A stretch of 64,000 nucleotides of DNA from Nitrospirota bacterium (GCA_024275975.1 JAJRYC010000017.1:26030-90029), one strand, 5' to 3'. Positions 53,601 to 63,265 are shown, counted from the first letter of the stretch. Notes: generated from the letters alone by a model not told the origin. Numbers and translations: made by a program.

Positions 53601-53620
53601 GGGGGGCCACCCCCCCCCCT
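53601..53620 (+). terminator. G/C homopolymer hairpin between serS and the FKBP gene
   Basis: G6 (53601-53606), CCA, then C10 (53610-53619) and T, which can fold into a 6-bp all-GC stem. It lies in the 61-bp gap between convergent genes. The long C run is prone to length error in sequencing. Confidence 0.4.
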
Positions 53621-53636
53621 GCCATGAACTTCCAGG

Positions 53637-54326
53637 TTACTTAATAGACATCAGCTCTATCTCAAAAATCAGGGTTTTGTCCGGTCCTATTTTCGCCCCT
53701 GCGCCGCGCTTGCCGTAAGCAAGGCTTGAGGGGATAAACAATTGCCACTTGGCCCCTTCTTTCATGAGCTGCAATGCTTCCGTCCACCCCGGGATGACCC
53801 CTTTGACGGCAAAAGTCGCCGGTTTACCCCGCTTATATGAGCTGTCGAATTCCGTACCGTCGATTAATGTGCCCTTGTAGTTGGTCACTACCGTGTCATC
53901 AATGGAGGGCGTTCTACCTGTGCCTTCCTTTATTATCTTATACTGAAGGCCGCTCGGCAGGGTTGTCACGCCTTCTTTTTTCTTGTTCTCGGCAAGAAAA
54001 GCCTCTCCTTCTTTTTTATTCTCCTCCGCAGCTTTCTTTAAACGCTCCACCCTTTTGTTCATCAAGTCCTTCATGAGGTTGTTCATCTCCGCCTTAATTT
54101 CCTCTTCGGCCAATAATGTCTTTTTACCGGAAAGAGAGTCATTAAGTCCTTTTGAAAACACATCAGCGTTGATATCAATCGACTGTTGTTTCAGCTTGTT
54201 CCCGAAATCGACTCCCATGCTGTAGCTGAGCCGGTCCTTCTGATCTTTAATCGCCGTCTGTTCTTCCGCGTATACACTGCTTGCCAAAAGCCCTATGGAT
54301 AAAATTACAGCCAACAAAAATCTCAT
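53637..54326 (-). CDS. FKBP-type peptidyl-prolyl isomerase, periplasmic (FkpA/Mip-like)
   Basis: The 229-residue protein has a signal peptide (FLLAVILSIGLLASSVYAEE). An N-terminal dimerisation region (~30-120, rich in Lys/Glu helices) precedes the FKBP domain (TLPSGLQYKIIKEGTGRTP, VTNYKGTLIDGTEFDSSYKRGKPATF, FIPSSLAYGKRGAGAKIGPDKTLIFEIEL). It speeds prolyl isomerisation of envelope proteins. Confidence 0.94.
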   Translation of the reverse strand: MRFLLAVILSIGLLASSVYAEEQTAIKDQKDRLSYSMGVDFGNKLKQQSIDINADVFSKGLNDSLSGKKTLLAEEEIKAEMNNLMKDLMNKRVERLKKAAEENKKEGEAFLAENKKKEGVTTLPSGLQYKIIKEGTGRTPSIDDTVVTNYKGTLIDGTEFDSSYKRGKPATFAVKGVIPGWTEALQLMKEGAKWQLFIPSSLAYGKRGAGAKIGPDKTLIFEIELMSIK

Positions 54327-54580
54327 TCGTCACTCCTTTACCTGATTTGATTTGTCATCTTTAATATTTTAAGGATTTTATCCGCTTATTTCAATAATGC
54401 GATTATCATTTTTATATAGATTTCTACTTGAAGCAATGGGGAGCCCATATTCCCCGAAACAACGTGTACTTATGGCCGCTAAACCCAGGGCTTTCGTGCA
54501 ATCGAGCAGGTTAATTTCGGACGACTTTCTTCTCATCTCTAAAAAACAGGCCAGGGGCAGGGAAGATTCAAGCTGTGCCT
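54327..54580. other. Intergenic region between the FKBP and aminotransferase genes
   Basis: This 254-bp region lacks a supported gene. A minus-strand frame at 54378-54536 (52 codons) has an ATG but no ribosome binding site or recognisable product and is probably chance. Confidence 0.35.
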
Positions 54581-55783
54581 TTATGTGAGCAGCTCATCAA
54601 TCGCCTTCCCCAGCCTGCGGATTCCGGTTTTGATCGTTGCCGCGTCCACACACGAAAAACTGAGCCTCAGCGTATTTGTTCCGCTCCTGTTAACATAGAA
54701 CGGATCGCCCGGCACAAAAATCACTTTATCTTTAACAGCCAGCTCAAACAGCTCCAGGGATGTGACGTATTCAGGCAACGTCGCCCAGAGAAACATTCCT
54801 CCTTCCGGCCGGGTATAACCGACATCCGACGGAAAATATCTCTCTATACTCTCCAGCATGGCATGTTGCTGCTTTCCATAGACCTGAATGATTTTTTTAA
54901 TATGCGCATCGATATCATTGTCCTTTAAATATTGATACATCACGCACTGTGTAAAATAACTCGTATGAAGGTCCGCGGCCTGCTTTGCGATGACAAGCTT
55001 TTTCATCAGGCGGTCAGGCGCAACAATCCACCCAAGCCGGAAACCCGGAACAACGACCTTCGAAAATGACCCCAGCAGAACCGTATTGTCGGGAAGCAGG
55101 GCCTTAAATGACTGTTTATGATCACCGGAAAACCGCAAATCCCCATAGGGGTCATCTTCAATCAGCAGTGTGCGGGCGCCTTTAAGAATTTCCGTTATCT
55201 CAAGCCTGTTTGACTCTGAATAACATATACCGGACGGGTTCTGAAAGGTCGGAACCGTATACATCAGTTTAGGATTCTTTCTGGTTATAACCGACCTCAG
55301 CTTCTTAATGTTCATTCCCTCCTCGCCAACAGGGACAGGAAGAAATTCAGCCTTATAAATAGAAAAAGCCTGTATGGCTCCCAGATACCCCGGCTCTTCG
55401 ATTATCAAGCCATCTCCGTCATTGATTAATACTTTTCCCAGGAGATCAAGCCCCTGTTGAGAGCCGTTGGTAATCAGAATATTTTCAACCGGGATATCGA
55501 GTTTCTTCTTCTGGCGATATCTTTCGGAAATATACTCTCTCAGCTCCGGATACCCCTCTGAATTACTATATTGAAAAATATCACGCCCATAAATATCGAA
55601 GACCTTGCTGGTTGCCGCTTTAAGCTCTTCAGCCGGAAAAAGCTCTCTGTTCGGCAGCCCACCGGCAAATGAAATTACCGTGGGATCAAGTGCGACCTTC
55701 AGTATTTCACGGATGAATGAGCGTGGAACGTCAATAATTCGGTCGGAAAATATACTGTCCATGGTTTCGGTTATTTTAATCAT
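54581..55783 (-). CDS. PLP-dependent aminotransferase, class I/II (LysN/aminoadipate type)
   Basis: The 400-residue protein has ISFAGGLPNRELFP, YSNSEGYPELREYISERY, LITNGSQQGLDLLGK, YTVPTFQNPSGICYS, and LLIEDDPYGDLRFSG. The PLP-Lys motif LLGSFSKVVVPGFRLGWIV follows. It is the stand-alone form of the MocR-type aminotransferase (no GntR head). It transfers amino groups between an amino acid and 2-oxoglutarate; the substrate cannot be fixed from sequence, with 2-aminoadipate or branched-chain amino acids the usual candidates. It ends 210 bp from the FKBP gene and follows the nitroreductase gene by 8 bp. Confidence 0.9.
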   Translation of the reverse strand: MIKITETMDSIFSDRIIDVPRSFIREILKVALDPTVISFAGGLPNRELFPAEELKAATSKVFDIYGRDIFQYSNSEGYPELREYISERYRQKKKLDIPVENILITNGSQQGLDLLGKVLINDGDGLIIEEPGYLGAIQAFSIYKAEFLPVPVGEEGMNIKKLRSVITRKNPKLMYTVPTFQNPSGICYSESNRLEITEILKGARTLLIEDDPYGDLRFSGDHKQSFKALLPDNTVLLGSFSKVVVPGFRLGWIVAPDRLMKKLVIAKQAADLHTSYFTQCVMYQYLKDNDIDAHIKKIIQVYGKQQHAMLESIERYFPSDVGYTRPEGGMFLWATLPEYVTSLELFELAVKDKVIFVPGDPFYVNRSGTNTLRLSFSCVDAATIKTGIRRLGKAIDELLT

Positions 55784-55791
55784 ATTTTTTC

Positions 55792-56364
55792 TTAATTGAC
55801 GATGACGTCGGTGAGTGTGCGTTTAGGCACATGGTGGACAGCCGCCGTGTCCCGCCAGTACCTGATGTCACCGTCAGGTCCAACGGTCTCTAACACTACA
55901 GTCTCTTTTGGTTTGCCGATGGCTATCGCCAGGAGTATCTCGAACCGGTCCGGCAATCCCAGCGATTCGGCAAGTTCCTTTCGTCTGATAGACCCGATAA
56001 TGCAGCCACCCAGGCCCATCCCGGTTGCGCCAAGCTTAATGCTTTGCGCCGCGATTCCGTGATCGCATCCGAACGACGCGCTGATCGCCCTGTCTCCAAG
56101 GATGATCACATATGCCGATGGTCTTTCGCCTTCTTCCGGGCCGGGCCAGTCCTTCAGGTCTCCCGCCCATTTGAGATGCGCAAAAATTACGGCATTGAGA
56201 GCCGGGTCACTCGACAGGAAATATTTGAGCGGCTGTAAATTCTGCCCTGACGGCGATAACCGCGCGAGATCGACCAATTCCTCCAGCGTCTCCCTCTCCA
56301 CCGCCACATTCTGGAAGAACCGGCGATAACTGCGGTTGCCCCTGATAAGATCCCTGATTTTCAT
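55792..56364 (-). CDS. Nitroreductase-family flavoprotein
   Basis: The start is ATG at 56364 with GGAAAG upstream; an earlier in-frame ATG at 56394 is less likely. The 190-residue protein has the FMN-binding start RDLIRGNRSYRRFFQ, LARLSPSGQNLQPLKYFL, and GATGMGLGGCIIGSIRRKELAESLGLPD, with the final IAIGKPKETV. It reduces nitro or quinone compounds with NAD(P)H. It is directly upstream of, and probably co-transcribed with, the aminotransferase. Confidence 0.91.
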   Translation of the reverse strand: MKIRDLIRGNRSYRRFFQNVAVERETLEELVDLARLSPSGQNLQPLKYFLSSDPALNAVIFAHLKWAGDLKDWPGPEEGERPSAYVIILGDRAISASFGCDHGIAAQSIKLGATGMGLGGCIIGSIRRKELAESLGLPDRFEILLAIAIGKPKETVVLETVGPDGDIRYWRDTAAVHHVPKRTLTDVIVN

Positions 56365-56478
56365 TTCAGACTTTCCTTTCCCGCTGCCTGACACATCATT
56401 ATTGGTCTCCGGTCAAAAAGCTGATCCGGATCATGTCCTGCTGCTTGCATTTATCGATCACCCTTTGTGGATATGATT

Positions 56479-56721
56479 TTAGCCCATCTCTTTGATATTT
56501 TTCATAAATCCGGACCACAATTCTTCCAGGTTTTTGTTGTATACATTGTGGATAGCGGAAGCAATCTGCTCACCATTTTCAACGGATAAAAGAAACTCCC
56601 TGAATTTCAACTCATTTATAGTAACCCAATAACTTACAAACATCATACTTTGGCGGTAAAACACAGGAGGTGTAAGATCGAAATCACTGGGTGTTTTTTT
56701 GTATGATGTAGTTCTAATCAT
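56479..56721 (-). pseudogene. C-terminal fragment resembling peptidase MA-family proteins
   Basis: The 80-residue frame has FYRQSMMFVSYWVTINELKF followed by FLLSVENGEQIASAIHNVYN and NLEELWSGFMKNI. This is the layout of the C-terminal end of gluzincin-type (peptidase MA) proteins, where a Y..S...V..L helix is followed by an A...VY..sleeLw..f pattern. The zinc-binding part (HExxH) is absent and no good ribosome binding site precedes the ATG. It is probably a truncated relic. I cannot exclude a genuine small protein. Confidence 0.45.
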
Positions 56722-57258
56722 ATATCCGGCCCCTTATTATCGTTAGACTAGCGATATCTGATCTCTGATGCTCAACCTGTACCATATTAATATGCTATTT
56801 TGTAGGAAAATCCATAAATCAATTAGTATTTTTATCCAGTATGGGTGCGGTTCTATAAAAGGAATAATTGCTTGAAGTGCTTTAATGGGCTTATCCATTT
56901 TTAATTATCTTCATAACCAGTTGTATATAGTTTTCTGTGCTTTCACGAAGTGTACCAAACTGAAATGGTAACTGACAAGCATTCCCCAAAGTTTTATGAA
57001 GATTCGTCAGAGCATTCTGAAGCGCGCTGGCAGGATAACCCGCCCGGAAGGCACGTTGACCCTCACTATGGGCGGTAATGCTGCTGTAAGACAGGAAACA
57101 ACATGCTTCCTGGAGGCAATCCGGAAGGCCGCCTGACTATAATTCTCTGAAAGTTTTTGCAACATTAAGGTTTATACAGAGACTCTGTTTCGCATTCCTC
57201 TCCATCGGCTTGTTGTCTGTTTTGTTACTGCTTGCTACATGCTTCTCCGGGTACATCG
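56722..57258. other. 537-bp region without a clear gene, near katA
   Basis: On the minus strand a stop-free frame runs from 57136 to a TAA at 56891-56893 with protein-like composition (for example AHSEGQRAFRAGYPASALQN), but it has no start codon near its 5' end. It may be the relic of a deleted gene. I see no other structure. Confidence 0.35.
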
Positions 57259-58704
57259 TCAAGCGGAAATGCCTAAAGCGTTGGCGACTCCCTTTCCATA
57301 AGCCGGATCAGCTTTCATGCAGTTTCCGATATGGCGAATTTTAATCTCTTCGGGAGCGTCACCCATGGCGCGGGCGGTATTGCCAAAGAGCGTTTCCTGT
57401 TGTTCAGGACTCATCAGCCGGAAAAGTAAGCCAGGTTGGGTGTAGTAATCGTTGTCATCCCGGTGGTTCCAATGATCGGCAGCTCCATCCAGACTGAGGG
57501 GGGGCTCTGAAAACCCCGGCTGCTGCTCCCACTCCCCGTAGCTGTTAGGCTCATAGCCAGGAGTACTGCCATGGTTGCCATCGACCCGCATGGCTCCATC
57601 ACGGTGATAACTGTGGAAGGGGCAGCGCGATGCGTTGACCGGAATCAGGTGGTGATTGACACCAAGCCGGTAACGCTGGGCGTCACCATACGAGAACAGA
57701 CGGCCCTGTAACATTTTGTCGGGTGAAAAACCAATGCCAGGTACGATACTGGCCGGGTTGAAAGCGGACTGTTCAACCTCGGCAAAATAGTTTTCGGGGT
57801 TGCGATTCAGCTCCATAATACCGACCTCAATTAGCGGGTAGTCCTTGCGGAGCCATACCTTTGTCAGGTCGAATGGATTGTACGGACAGTTAGCGGCTTC
57901 TTTCTCCGGCATTACCTGGATGAAAAGTTTCCACTTCGGAAAATCCTTGTTCTCAATGCTATCATAAAGGTCGCGCTGGTGGCTTTCTCGGCACTTGCCT
58001 ATTATAGCTTCGGCCTCAGCATCTGTTATGTTCCTGATGCCCTGTTGGCTGACAAAATGGAACTTGACCCAGTGCCGTTCGTTTTGGGCATTGATGAGGC
58101 TGAAGGTATGACTGCCAAAGCCGTGCATGTGGCGATAGGAGTAGGGGATGCCACGGTCGCTCATGGTTATTGTGATCTGGTGCAGCGCCTCCGGTAGTGA
58201 CGTCCAGAAGTCCCAGTTATTGCGGGCGCTGCGCAGATTTGTCCGGGGATCCCGCTTCACTGCGTGGTTTAGGTCGGGGAATTTGAGTGGATCTCGCAGA
58301 AAAAAGACGGGCGTGTTATTGCCTACCAGGTCCCAGTTACCCTCTTCGGTGTAGAATTTTACGGCAAATCCACGGATATCACGCTCTGCGTCTGCTGCTC
58401 CGCGTTCACCTGCCACTGTTGAAAAACGTGTAAAAAGTTCGGTCTTCTTTCCAGTCCCAGAGAAAATTTTTGCCTTGGTGTAGCGGGTGATGTCGTGAGT
58501 TGCGGTGAAGGTTCCATATGCCCCGGATCCCTTGGCATGCATGCGCCTTTCGGGGATGACCTCTCGATCAAAGTGGGCGAGTTTTTCCAGGAACCAGACA
58601 TCTTGCAACAACTGCGGCCCGCGAGGTCCAGCAGTCATTACATTCTGATTGTCAGATACGGGAGCGCCTGCATTTGTGGTCAATTTTTTCTTTTCGTCCT
58701 GCAT
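57259..58704 (-). CDS. katA: Monofunctional heme catalase
   Basis: The start is ATG at 58704 with AAAGGA upstream (an earlier in-frame ATG at 58776 adds a non-conserved tail). The 481-residue protein shows the catalase core: [20 protein letters not shown] (distal His), [22 protein letters not shown], and [23 protein letters not shown] ([14 protein letters not shown]). [13 protein letters not shown] follows, and the heme-ligand Tyr lies in [15 protein letters not shown]. It is a small-subunit clade 3 enzyme. It dismutates hydrogen peroxide. It sits alone in a gene-poor, decayed tract and may have been acquired by transfer. Confidence 0.96.
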   Translation of the reverse strand: MQDEKKKLTTNAGAPVSDNQNVMTAGPRGPQLLQDVWFLEKLAHFDREVIPERRMHAKGSGAYGTFTATHDITRYTKAKIFSGTGKKTELFTRFSTVAGERGAADAERDIRGFAVKFYTEEGNWDLVGNNTPVFFLRDPLKFPDLNHAVKRDPRTNLRSARNNWDFWTSLPEALHQITITMSDRGIPYSYRHMHGFGSHTFSLINAQNERHWVKFHFVSQQGIRNITDAEAEAIIGKCRESHQRDLYDSIENKDFPKWKLFIQVMPEKEAANCPYNPFDLTKVWLRKDYPLIEVGIMELNRNPENYFAEVEQSAFNPASIVPGIGFSPDKMLQGRLFSYGDAQRYRLGVNHHLIPVNASRCPFHSYHRDGAMRVDGNHGSTPGYEPNSYGEWEQQPGFSEPPLSLDGAADHWNHRDDNDYYTQPGLLFRLMSPEQQETLFGNTARAMGDAPEEIKIRHIGNCMKADPAYGKGVANALGISA

Positions 58705-58913
58705 GATTTCTTGTCCTTTCAAAGTTTGATTTTGTGCCGGTAACCAGTTAGTATTCAGATTTCTGTATATCTCCACAGTCTACATGACTGAAATTATACT
58801 TGACAAGTATTTTATTGTTTTTCGCTAATTATTTAAAGTCTGTCCATAAACGGTTATTTTTAATTTTTATCATGCTCGAAGCCCGTAATCGGGCTGTACA
58901 TCCAGGCGTCATT

Positions 58914-59027
58914 TCAGCTTTTTTCCGGAGAATACTCCTCGAGCTGTTTTTTTACTCCGGGATTTCTTTTTATTATCATTTCATGCAAATACGGCCAGTA
59001 CTCGGACACCAAATGGTTTCCCTGCAT
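58914..59027 (-). CDS. Possible 37-residue protein
   Basis: ATG at 59027 with GAGG six bases upstream; the product is charged with two aromatic residues near the start (EYWPYLHEM) and ends EEYSPEKS. It could be a small gene or the tail of a lost one. No family recognised. Confidence 0.25.
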   Translation of the reverse strand: MQGNHLVSEYWPYLHEMIIKRNPGVKKQLEEYSPEKS

Positions 59028-59078
59028 GTTACGCCTCATGAACTTCTGAACACCTTATGTCGTATTTTTTAAAGTCAG

Positions 59079-59213
59079 TCAATTTAGCTTTAAAGCTTGT
59101 GCCTGACGAACATACTCCTCTGCTTTGGGATGCTGTTGAGTTCTCTCTATCCAGGCTCTGGTGTCCGGAGAACATTTGCCCCAGCCATTACCACCTTTTC
59201 CGCTAAATTTCAT
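59079..59213 (-). CDS. Possible 44-residue protein
   Basis: ATG at 59213 with GGAG five bases upstream. The product is MKFSGKGGNGWGK followed by a charged tail (HPKAEEYVRQAQALKLN). A Gly-rich head plus helical tail gives a plausible small protein, but no family is recognised, and the next frame (58914-59027) could have been part of one longer gene before a frame change. Confidence 0.3.
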   Translation of the reverse strand: MKFSGKGGNGWGKCSPDTRAWIERTQQHPKAEEYVRQAQALKLN

Positions 59214-59742
59214 AAAAGCTCCAATTTCATATTACCACGTTGCCCCCTGGTTGAACTAACCGGAAGGCATTATTTGCAGGATAATGTTTCGGATTCGCCG
59301 GAACGACTATAATATCGCTTCACTTTTTTGTCCCCACTCTGTTCCTCTTTTACTTCAAATGCTCTGGATAAAAAACCTGGCCTTCTTTAAGGTCCTTCCA
59401 TGGTATTGCTTTGCTTGCGATTCAGGAATAGACATCAAATCACTTATGTGTGCCATGAAAGATAATTTCAGGCAAAATTTTTAGAGCATAAACTGATTGT
59501 GGCCAAACAGCACTCCGGCATGTGTTGGGTTCATTTCTTTATCAGGTATTTCTTGCTGCAATAATCATGTCAATGCCTGTTTTTGATATTTCGCTGTCTG
59601 GGAAGTCGGATAACGTACGTTCATAGTATTTCGATGATTCATTAGCAAAAAGCCATGATGGGAAGGGCCATTTCTCTATAGCCTGAGGCGAAAGAGATGG
59701 GGCCTAAAAAATACCAGAAAAATATGATATACTTTCAACAAC

Positions 59743-59771
59743 TTGACAATGATAAGGCATCTGTTTATAAC
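59743..59771 (+). promoter_or_regulatory. Near-consensus sigma-70 promoter upstream of the PLC-like gene
   Basis: TTGACA at 59743-59748, a 17-bp spacer, and TATAAC at 59766-59771. It is about 200 bp before the ATG at 59976, with no gene between, and points toward the PLC/lipoprotein pair. Confidence 0.55.
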
Positions 59772-59975
59772 ACGTGCCTCAACTTGACAGGGAAGTTACT
59801 GGTGCTTTTCATGTCACGATATTGTCCCGGAAAGTTAGACCGGCGTTGGGCCGCTTAGAGTAAGCGTCTGAAATGGGTCAAATTGAGATATTCAATAGTT
59901 GGCCTGGAATTGAAGATTGCAATTTGGCAGACAATTTAAAGCTAAAGGATGATACTTTGTAAAGGGAGACTAAAA

Positions 59976-60929
59976 ATGCCGGGAGCATATACGCACATAT
60001 CAATCGCATGCCTCTTGACTTCGGGTAATGCCCTCAAAGGCAAGAAAATGCCTGAAGCAAGAAAAGCCCTTTTGCAATACCCTGAGTTTTGCCACATGGG
60101 AGCAATAAGCCCGGATTATCCTTACCTTGCACTCCTGGATAGCACAGCCGGGCTCTGGGCGGATGCTATGCATCATAAATACGTAACTGGGACTGAAAAA
60201 AACATCTTTTATGTTGGCATGAATCGCATTAAGCAACTCACAGGTGACAAACAGTCAAAATGCCTGGCGTGGCTTTTGGGTTATGCTTCACATGTTATAA
60301 CTGATGTAACCTGCCACCCTGTGACTAATCTATTGGTTGGTGACTATGAGGCTGGCAACCAGGTTGCACATCGCGAATCAGAACTTCACCAGGATGTGTA
60401 TATTTTCAAAACCAGACTTGATGGTGATGTCAGTAAGTCGGAGCACATCAAGAATGTGATTGGCTCATGCGTGGACCCTAATGATAGGAAAAAAATTGAC
60501 CCCGACGTAGAAGAAATATGGAGTAGTTTGCTTGCAAAAACATTTCCTCAAATTCATGCTGAATATGCTGTAAATATTAATGAATGGCATAACGCTGTTC
60601 AATTCTTTCTTGATGATATTGCAGAAGAACTGGCATTTATCCCATCCAGACATATTAGGGAATCACTAACAGGTAGTGGGGTTGCCTATCCTCGTTTTGA
60701 TGAAATAGATAAAACAGGATTTATAGATAAATTAAAAACCCCGAAGGGCACTAAGACTTATGATCAAGTTTTCGATTTTGCGAAGAGAAATGTTATCAAG
60801 GTGTGGAAGTTAATGTCTGATGGTATATATGGTGACGACGATTCATTTCAGGAAGAAATAAAAATTTGGAACCTTGATACCGGACAAGAACTTAAAAGCG
60901 CCAAAGTTATGTGGGAAGGAATAATATGA
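59976..60929 (+). CDS. Zinc-dependent phospholipase C-like protein
   Basis: The start is ATG at 59976 (AGGGAG upstream; the ATG at 59949 is not needed). The 317-residue protein has MPGAYTHISIACLLTSGNAL, the Asp/His-rich GAISPDYPYLALLDS, WADAMHHKYVTG, and LLGYASHVITDVTCHPVTN with HRESELHQDVYIF. Together these match the metal-binding pattern of the Zn_dep_PLPC family. No signal peptide is present, so it may be cytoplasmic. The lipoprotein gene follows with a 4-bp overlap. Confidence 0.82.
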   Translation: MPGAYTHISIACLLTSGNALKGKKMPEARKALLQYPEFCHMGAISPDYPYLALLDSTAGLWADAMHHKYVTGTEKNIFYVGMNRIKQLTGDKQSKCLAWLLGYASHVITDVTCHPVTNLLVGDYEAGNQVAHRESELHQDVYIFKTRLDGDVSKSEHIKNVIGSCVDPNDRKKIDPDVEEIWSSLLAKTFPQIHAEYAVNINEWHNAVQFFLDDIAEELAFIPSRHIRESLTGSGVAYPRFDEIDKTGFIDKLKTPKGTKTYDQVFDFAKRNVIKVWKLMSDGIYGDDDSFQEEIKIWNLDTGQELKSAKVMWEGII

Positions 60930-61354
60930 TTAGGATTAGAGAAAAAATCTTGCCTGAGATCCTAATATTAATATTTATATTTACTGGTTGTGCGTTTCCA
61001 GGAGCTAAAACTCAACGTTACGAGGAAATTCCACCGATGCTCAACGTATTAACGAACAAGGCGCAAATTGCTGTTGAAGAAGGTATTTTTAACAAGGGAG
61101 GGGAGCAGGCTGTTCTGGAGTATATCAACAATAAAAACCCTAATGTTCTGAGTTGGTTTACTGATCGTAATTACGAATTAAAAATTGGGGTTATTGCAGG
61201 CACTGCTGTTATTTTGGTGTGTGGTCCGGGCAACCCAATTTATGAGGACACATACTGTAATCCAGGTGCGCCGGATAAGGACCATCGTAATTCATCCCTT
61301 CAGTCATGTGAAATAACAATGTCAGAAATAGAAATTGCAAAAATATGCAAATAA
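60926..61354 (+). CDS. Small lipoprotein of unknown function
   Basis: The start is ATG at 60926, which overlaps the stop of the PLC-like gene (ATGA). The 142-residue protein has a lipoprotein signal peptide (ILPEILILIFIFTGCAF, lipobox FTGC) and a polar domain containing four further Cys (CGPGNP, TYCNPGA, QSCEI, ICK). It probably sits in the envelope and acts with the upstream PLC-like protein. No family recognised. Confidence 0.65.
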   Translation: MIRIREKILPEILILIFIFTGCAFPGAKTQRYEEIPPMLNVLTNKAQIAVEEGIFNKGGEQAVLEYINNKNPNVLSWFTDRNYELKIGVIAGTAVILVCGPGNPIYEDTYCNPGAPDKDHRNSSLQSCEITMSEIEIAKICK

Positions 61355-61496
61355 AATGAGATCGCGCCCCAACAAGGTGCTTAACTGTGGAACAGGTGAA
61401 GTCACCTGAAGAGGAATCTGGTGTGATGTCTTTCGGGCGCTCCTCCTCAGTGGCATTACCCCAAAAACTTGAATACCAGAGTAACATTGAAGATGA

Positions 61497-61829
61497 ATAA
61501 TACATTCTGAAGCAAAAGCGATGTGCTACGGAATTATCCTCGTCTACATACACCTGGAAACTTCAGAGCTGAATGAAGCCAGGGTTAAGCAACGTATAAA
61601 CAGTGGTGGACATAGCGTTCCAGTTAAAAAGATACATAGCCGCATACCACGTACTATGAAAAATATTGCCTTGGCATTGCCCTTGATTGACGAAGCCAGG
61701 TTTTTAAATAACTCCTCCCGGGACAATCCATTTCAACAAGTTGTAATTGTAAAGAAAGGCAGATATAAATGGAAAGTAAATCCACGGCCTCATTGGGCGG
61801 TAGATATTGTAAATGGCGTAACAACTTAA
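61497..61829 (+). pseudogene. 3' fragment of a zeta-toxin-like P-loop kinase gene
   Basis: The frame (stop-free from 61497) matches the C-terminal half of zeta-toxin-family ATPases: ILVYIHLETSELNEARVKQR, GGHSVPVKKIHSRIPRT, LALPLIDEARFLNNSS, then PFQQVVIV. The N-terminal half with the P-loop (GPNGAGKST in relatives) is absent from 61355-61496. An ATG at 61521 falls inside the conserved region. It is thus a truncated remnant, and no epsilon-type antitoxin is seen nearby. Confidence 0.75.
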
Positions 61830-62112
61830 TTTAAGCGGTACGCTTTTACTCCTTTTTATAGTATCCTCGCGCGATGAGCTTCCTGAAGGTTAATTATATC
61901 ACCACAACTACCGGACATCTATCCTGACACCGGGGGGCTATTGACCAGTTTTAATTTTGCAGCACCTGATTTTCAGTTGCTGTTCAGCAGTGGCATGCAT
62001 TAGCGCAAACCCTTGATTTTTTCTTATTCAACTGATAGCCTTTAATATACAGTTAGAGTCGACAAAAAATGCCATCTTGAAAAATCTTTTTATTGTTATG
62101 AGGGAGGTTTTT
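61830..62112. other. Intergenic region before the CsgG-like gene
   Basis: This 283-bp gap has no supported gene. A GGGAGG ribosome binding site lies just before the ATG at 62113. No clear promoter pair is visible. Confidence 0.35.
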
Positions 62113-62910
62113 ATGAAATTAGTCAGGAAAAATCTGTTACTTGTTTTTTTGTTAGCTGTCTCGTTATCTTCCTTTGGCTGCATGGAACGATATGCTCAGC
62201 CCACGGCACAGGTTGACCCGGGAATATCTGCTCAACTCCCCCCTTATCACGGTCCAAAGGCGAGGGTTACAGTCGCAAAATTTCAGTGGAAAGCAGGTGG
62301 AAGCGGAGGGGGGACGACTACAATAAGTGGCTTGGGCCGTAGAGATGTAGTTATAACTCACGAATATGCAGGTGCTATGACAGGGCTTAGAGATATGCTT
62401 ACGACAGCACTCGTTCAAAGCGGAAGATACAGGGTGCTGGAAAGACAGGAACTCGGTTCAATAAAGAGTGAGATAGCCCTCGGTGAAGAAGGTTATGCGG
62501 AAAAATCAAGTTCTATCAAAAAAGGAAAGATAAAAGGCGCGGATTTGATGGTCATTGCCGCCATTACCGGATGGGACCCAGGTACTTCGGGAGGGCGTGC
62601 CGGCATCGGGGGCATTGGCGGAGGGATTATAGGCGGGATAATGGGTGGTATGAGAAAGTCATCGCTGGCCATGGATATAAGGATAATAGACACTTCAACT
62701 TCAGAGGTTCTTGCAGCTACAAGGGTTGAAGGTGAAGCAAGGGACATAAACCTGGGAGTTTTAGCCGGCGGTATTATCGGGAATGTCGGTCTCGGGGGCG
62801 GCCTTTCAATGTATGCTAAGACCCCGATGGAAAAGGCAATCAGGATAGCAATAGATGAGGCTACGAAGTATATTGTGTCTGCCACACCTCCTGAATATTT
62901 TAAACATTAA
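62113..62910 (+). CDS. CsgG-family outer-membrane lipoprotein
   Basis: The start is ATG at 62113 with GGGAGG upstream; an in-frame ATG at 62077 is less likely. The 265-residue protein has a lipobox (LAVSLSSFGC) and a CsgG-type domain: RVTVAKFQWKAGG, GLRDMLTTALVQSGRYRVLER, IKGADLMVIAAITGWDP, and the amyloid-pore-like Gly stretch GIGGIGGGIIGG. RIIDTSTSEVLAATRVEG follows. CsgG proteins form outer-membrane export pores for curli; in many bacteria relatives have other, unknown roles. No curli genes are near. Confidence 0.85.
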   Translation: MKLVRKNLLLVFLLAVSLSSFGCMERYAQPTAQVDPGISAQLPPYHGPKARVTVAKFQWKAGGSGGGTTTISGLGRRDVVITHEYAGAMTGLRDMLTTALVQSGRYRVLERQELGSIKSEIALGEEGYAEKSSSIKKGKIKGADLMVIAAITGWDPGTSGGRAGIGGIGGGIIGGIMGGMRKSSLAMDIRIIDTSTSEVLAATRVEGEARDINLGVLAGGIIGNVGLGGGLSMYAKTPMEKAIRIAIDEATKYIVSATPPEYFKH

Positions 62911-62917
62911 AACAAAC

Positions 62918-62943
62918 AGGGGCTGCTTGATAAAGCAGCCCCT
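62918..62943 (+). terminator. Hairpin after the CsgG-like gene
   Basis: An 11-bp perfect stem (AGGGGCTGCTT / AAGCAGCCCCT) with the loop GATA, just after the CDS stop. The T-run is missing, but the stem is strong. Confidence 0.7.
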
Positions 62944-63265
62944 AACCCGAGCTGTTATATACAAACCCTTCCATTGGACTGACGTGCTGCTACCTTCTCC
63001 GGCCATAGTCGCGGGTCGTTATTGACATCTTACAAAAAAATGGCATTTCTTTAAAGAACTCATTACGCCGTTAAAGTGGGCGGAATGATGAGTAACGGTA
63101 GAAAGAAAACAGGGACACATGTAGCTCAAACCGAAACGTCTCCTCCTGTTAGAGAAGAACCGAGGGGCAAATAATTTGGCAATGCACCCCTAAGTCCTTA
63201 CCACGCTTAAATACCTTAACCGGAAGACCGGCTGTAAACACTTTTAGTGTTCAGCGCGCATTACT
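62944..63265. other. Gene-free stretch before the DUF2442-like fragment
   Basis: This ~320-bp region contains only short frames. Nothing in it can be supported as a gene. Confidence 0.4.

Larger units (their letters stand above)
58705..59742. other. About 1 kb without established genes (katA upstream region and beyond)
   Basis: The stretch has many short frames and no recognisable protein apart from the two small minus-strand frames listed separately. Base composition is more AT-rich than in the flanking genes. It probably holds the katA promoter near 58720-58800 and relics of lost genes. Confidence 0.4.

Noticed and set aside
54378..54536. 52-codon minus-strand frame between the FKBP and aminotransferase genes
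   Set aside because: It has an ATG but no ribosome binding site, no known domain and an average-looking composition; likely chance.
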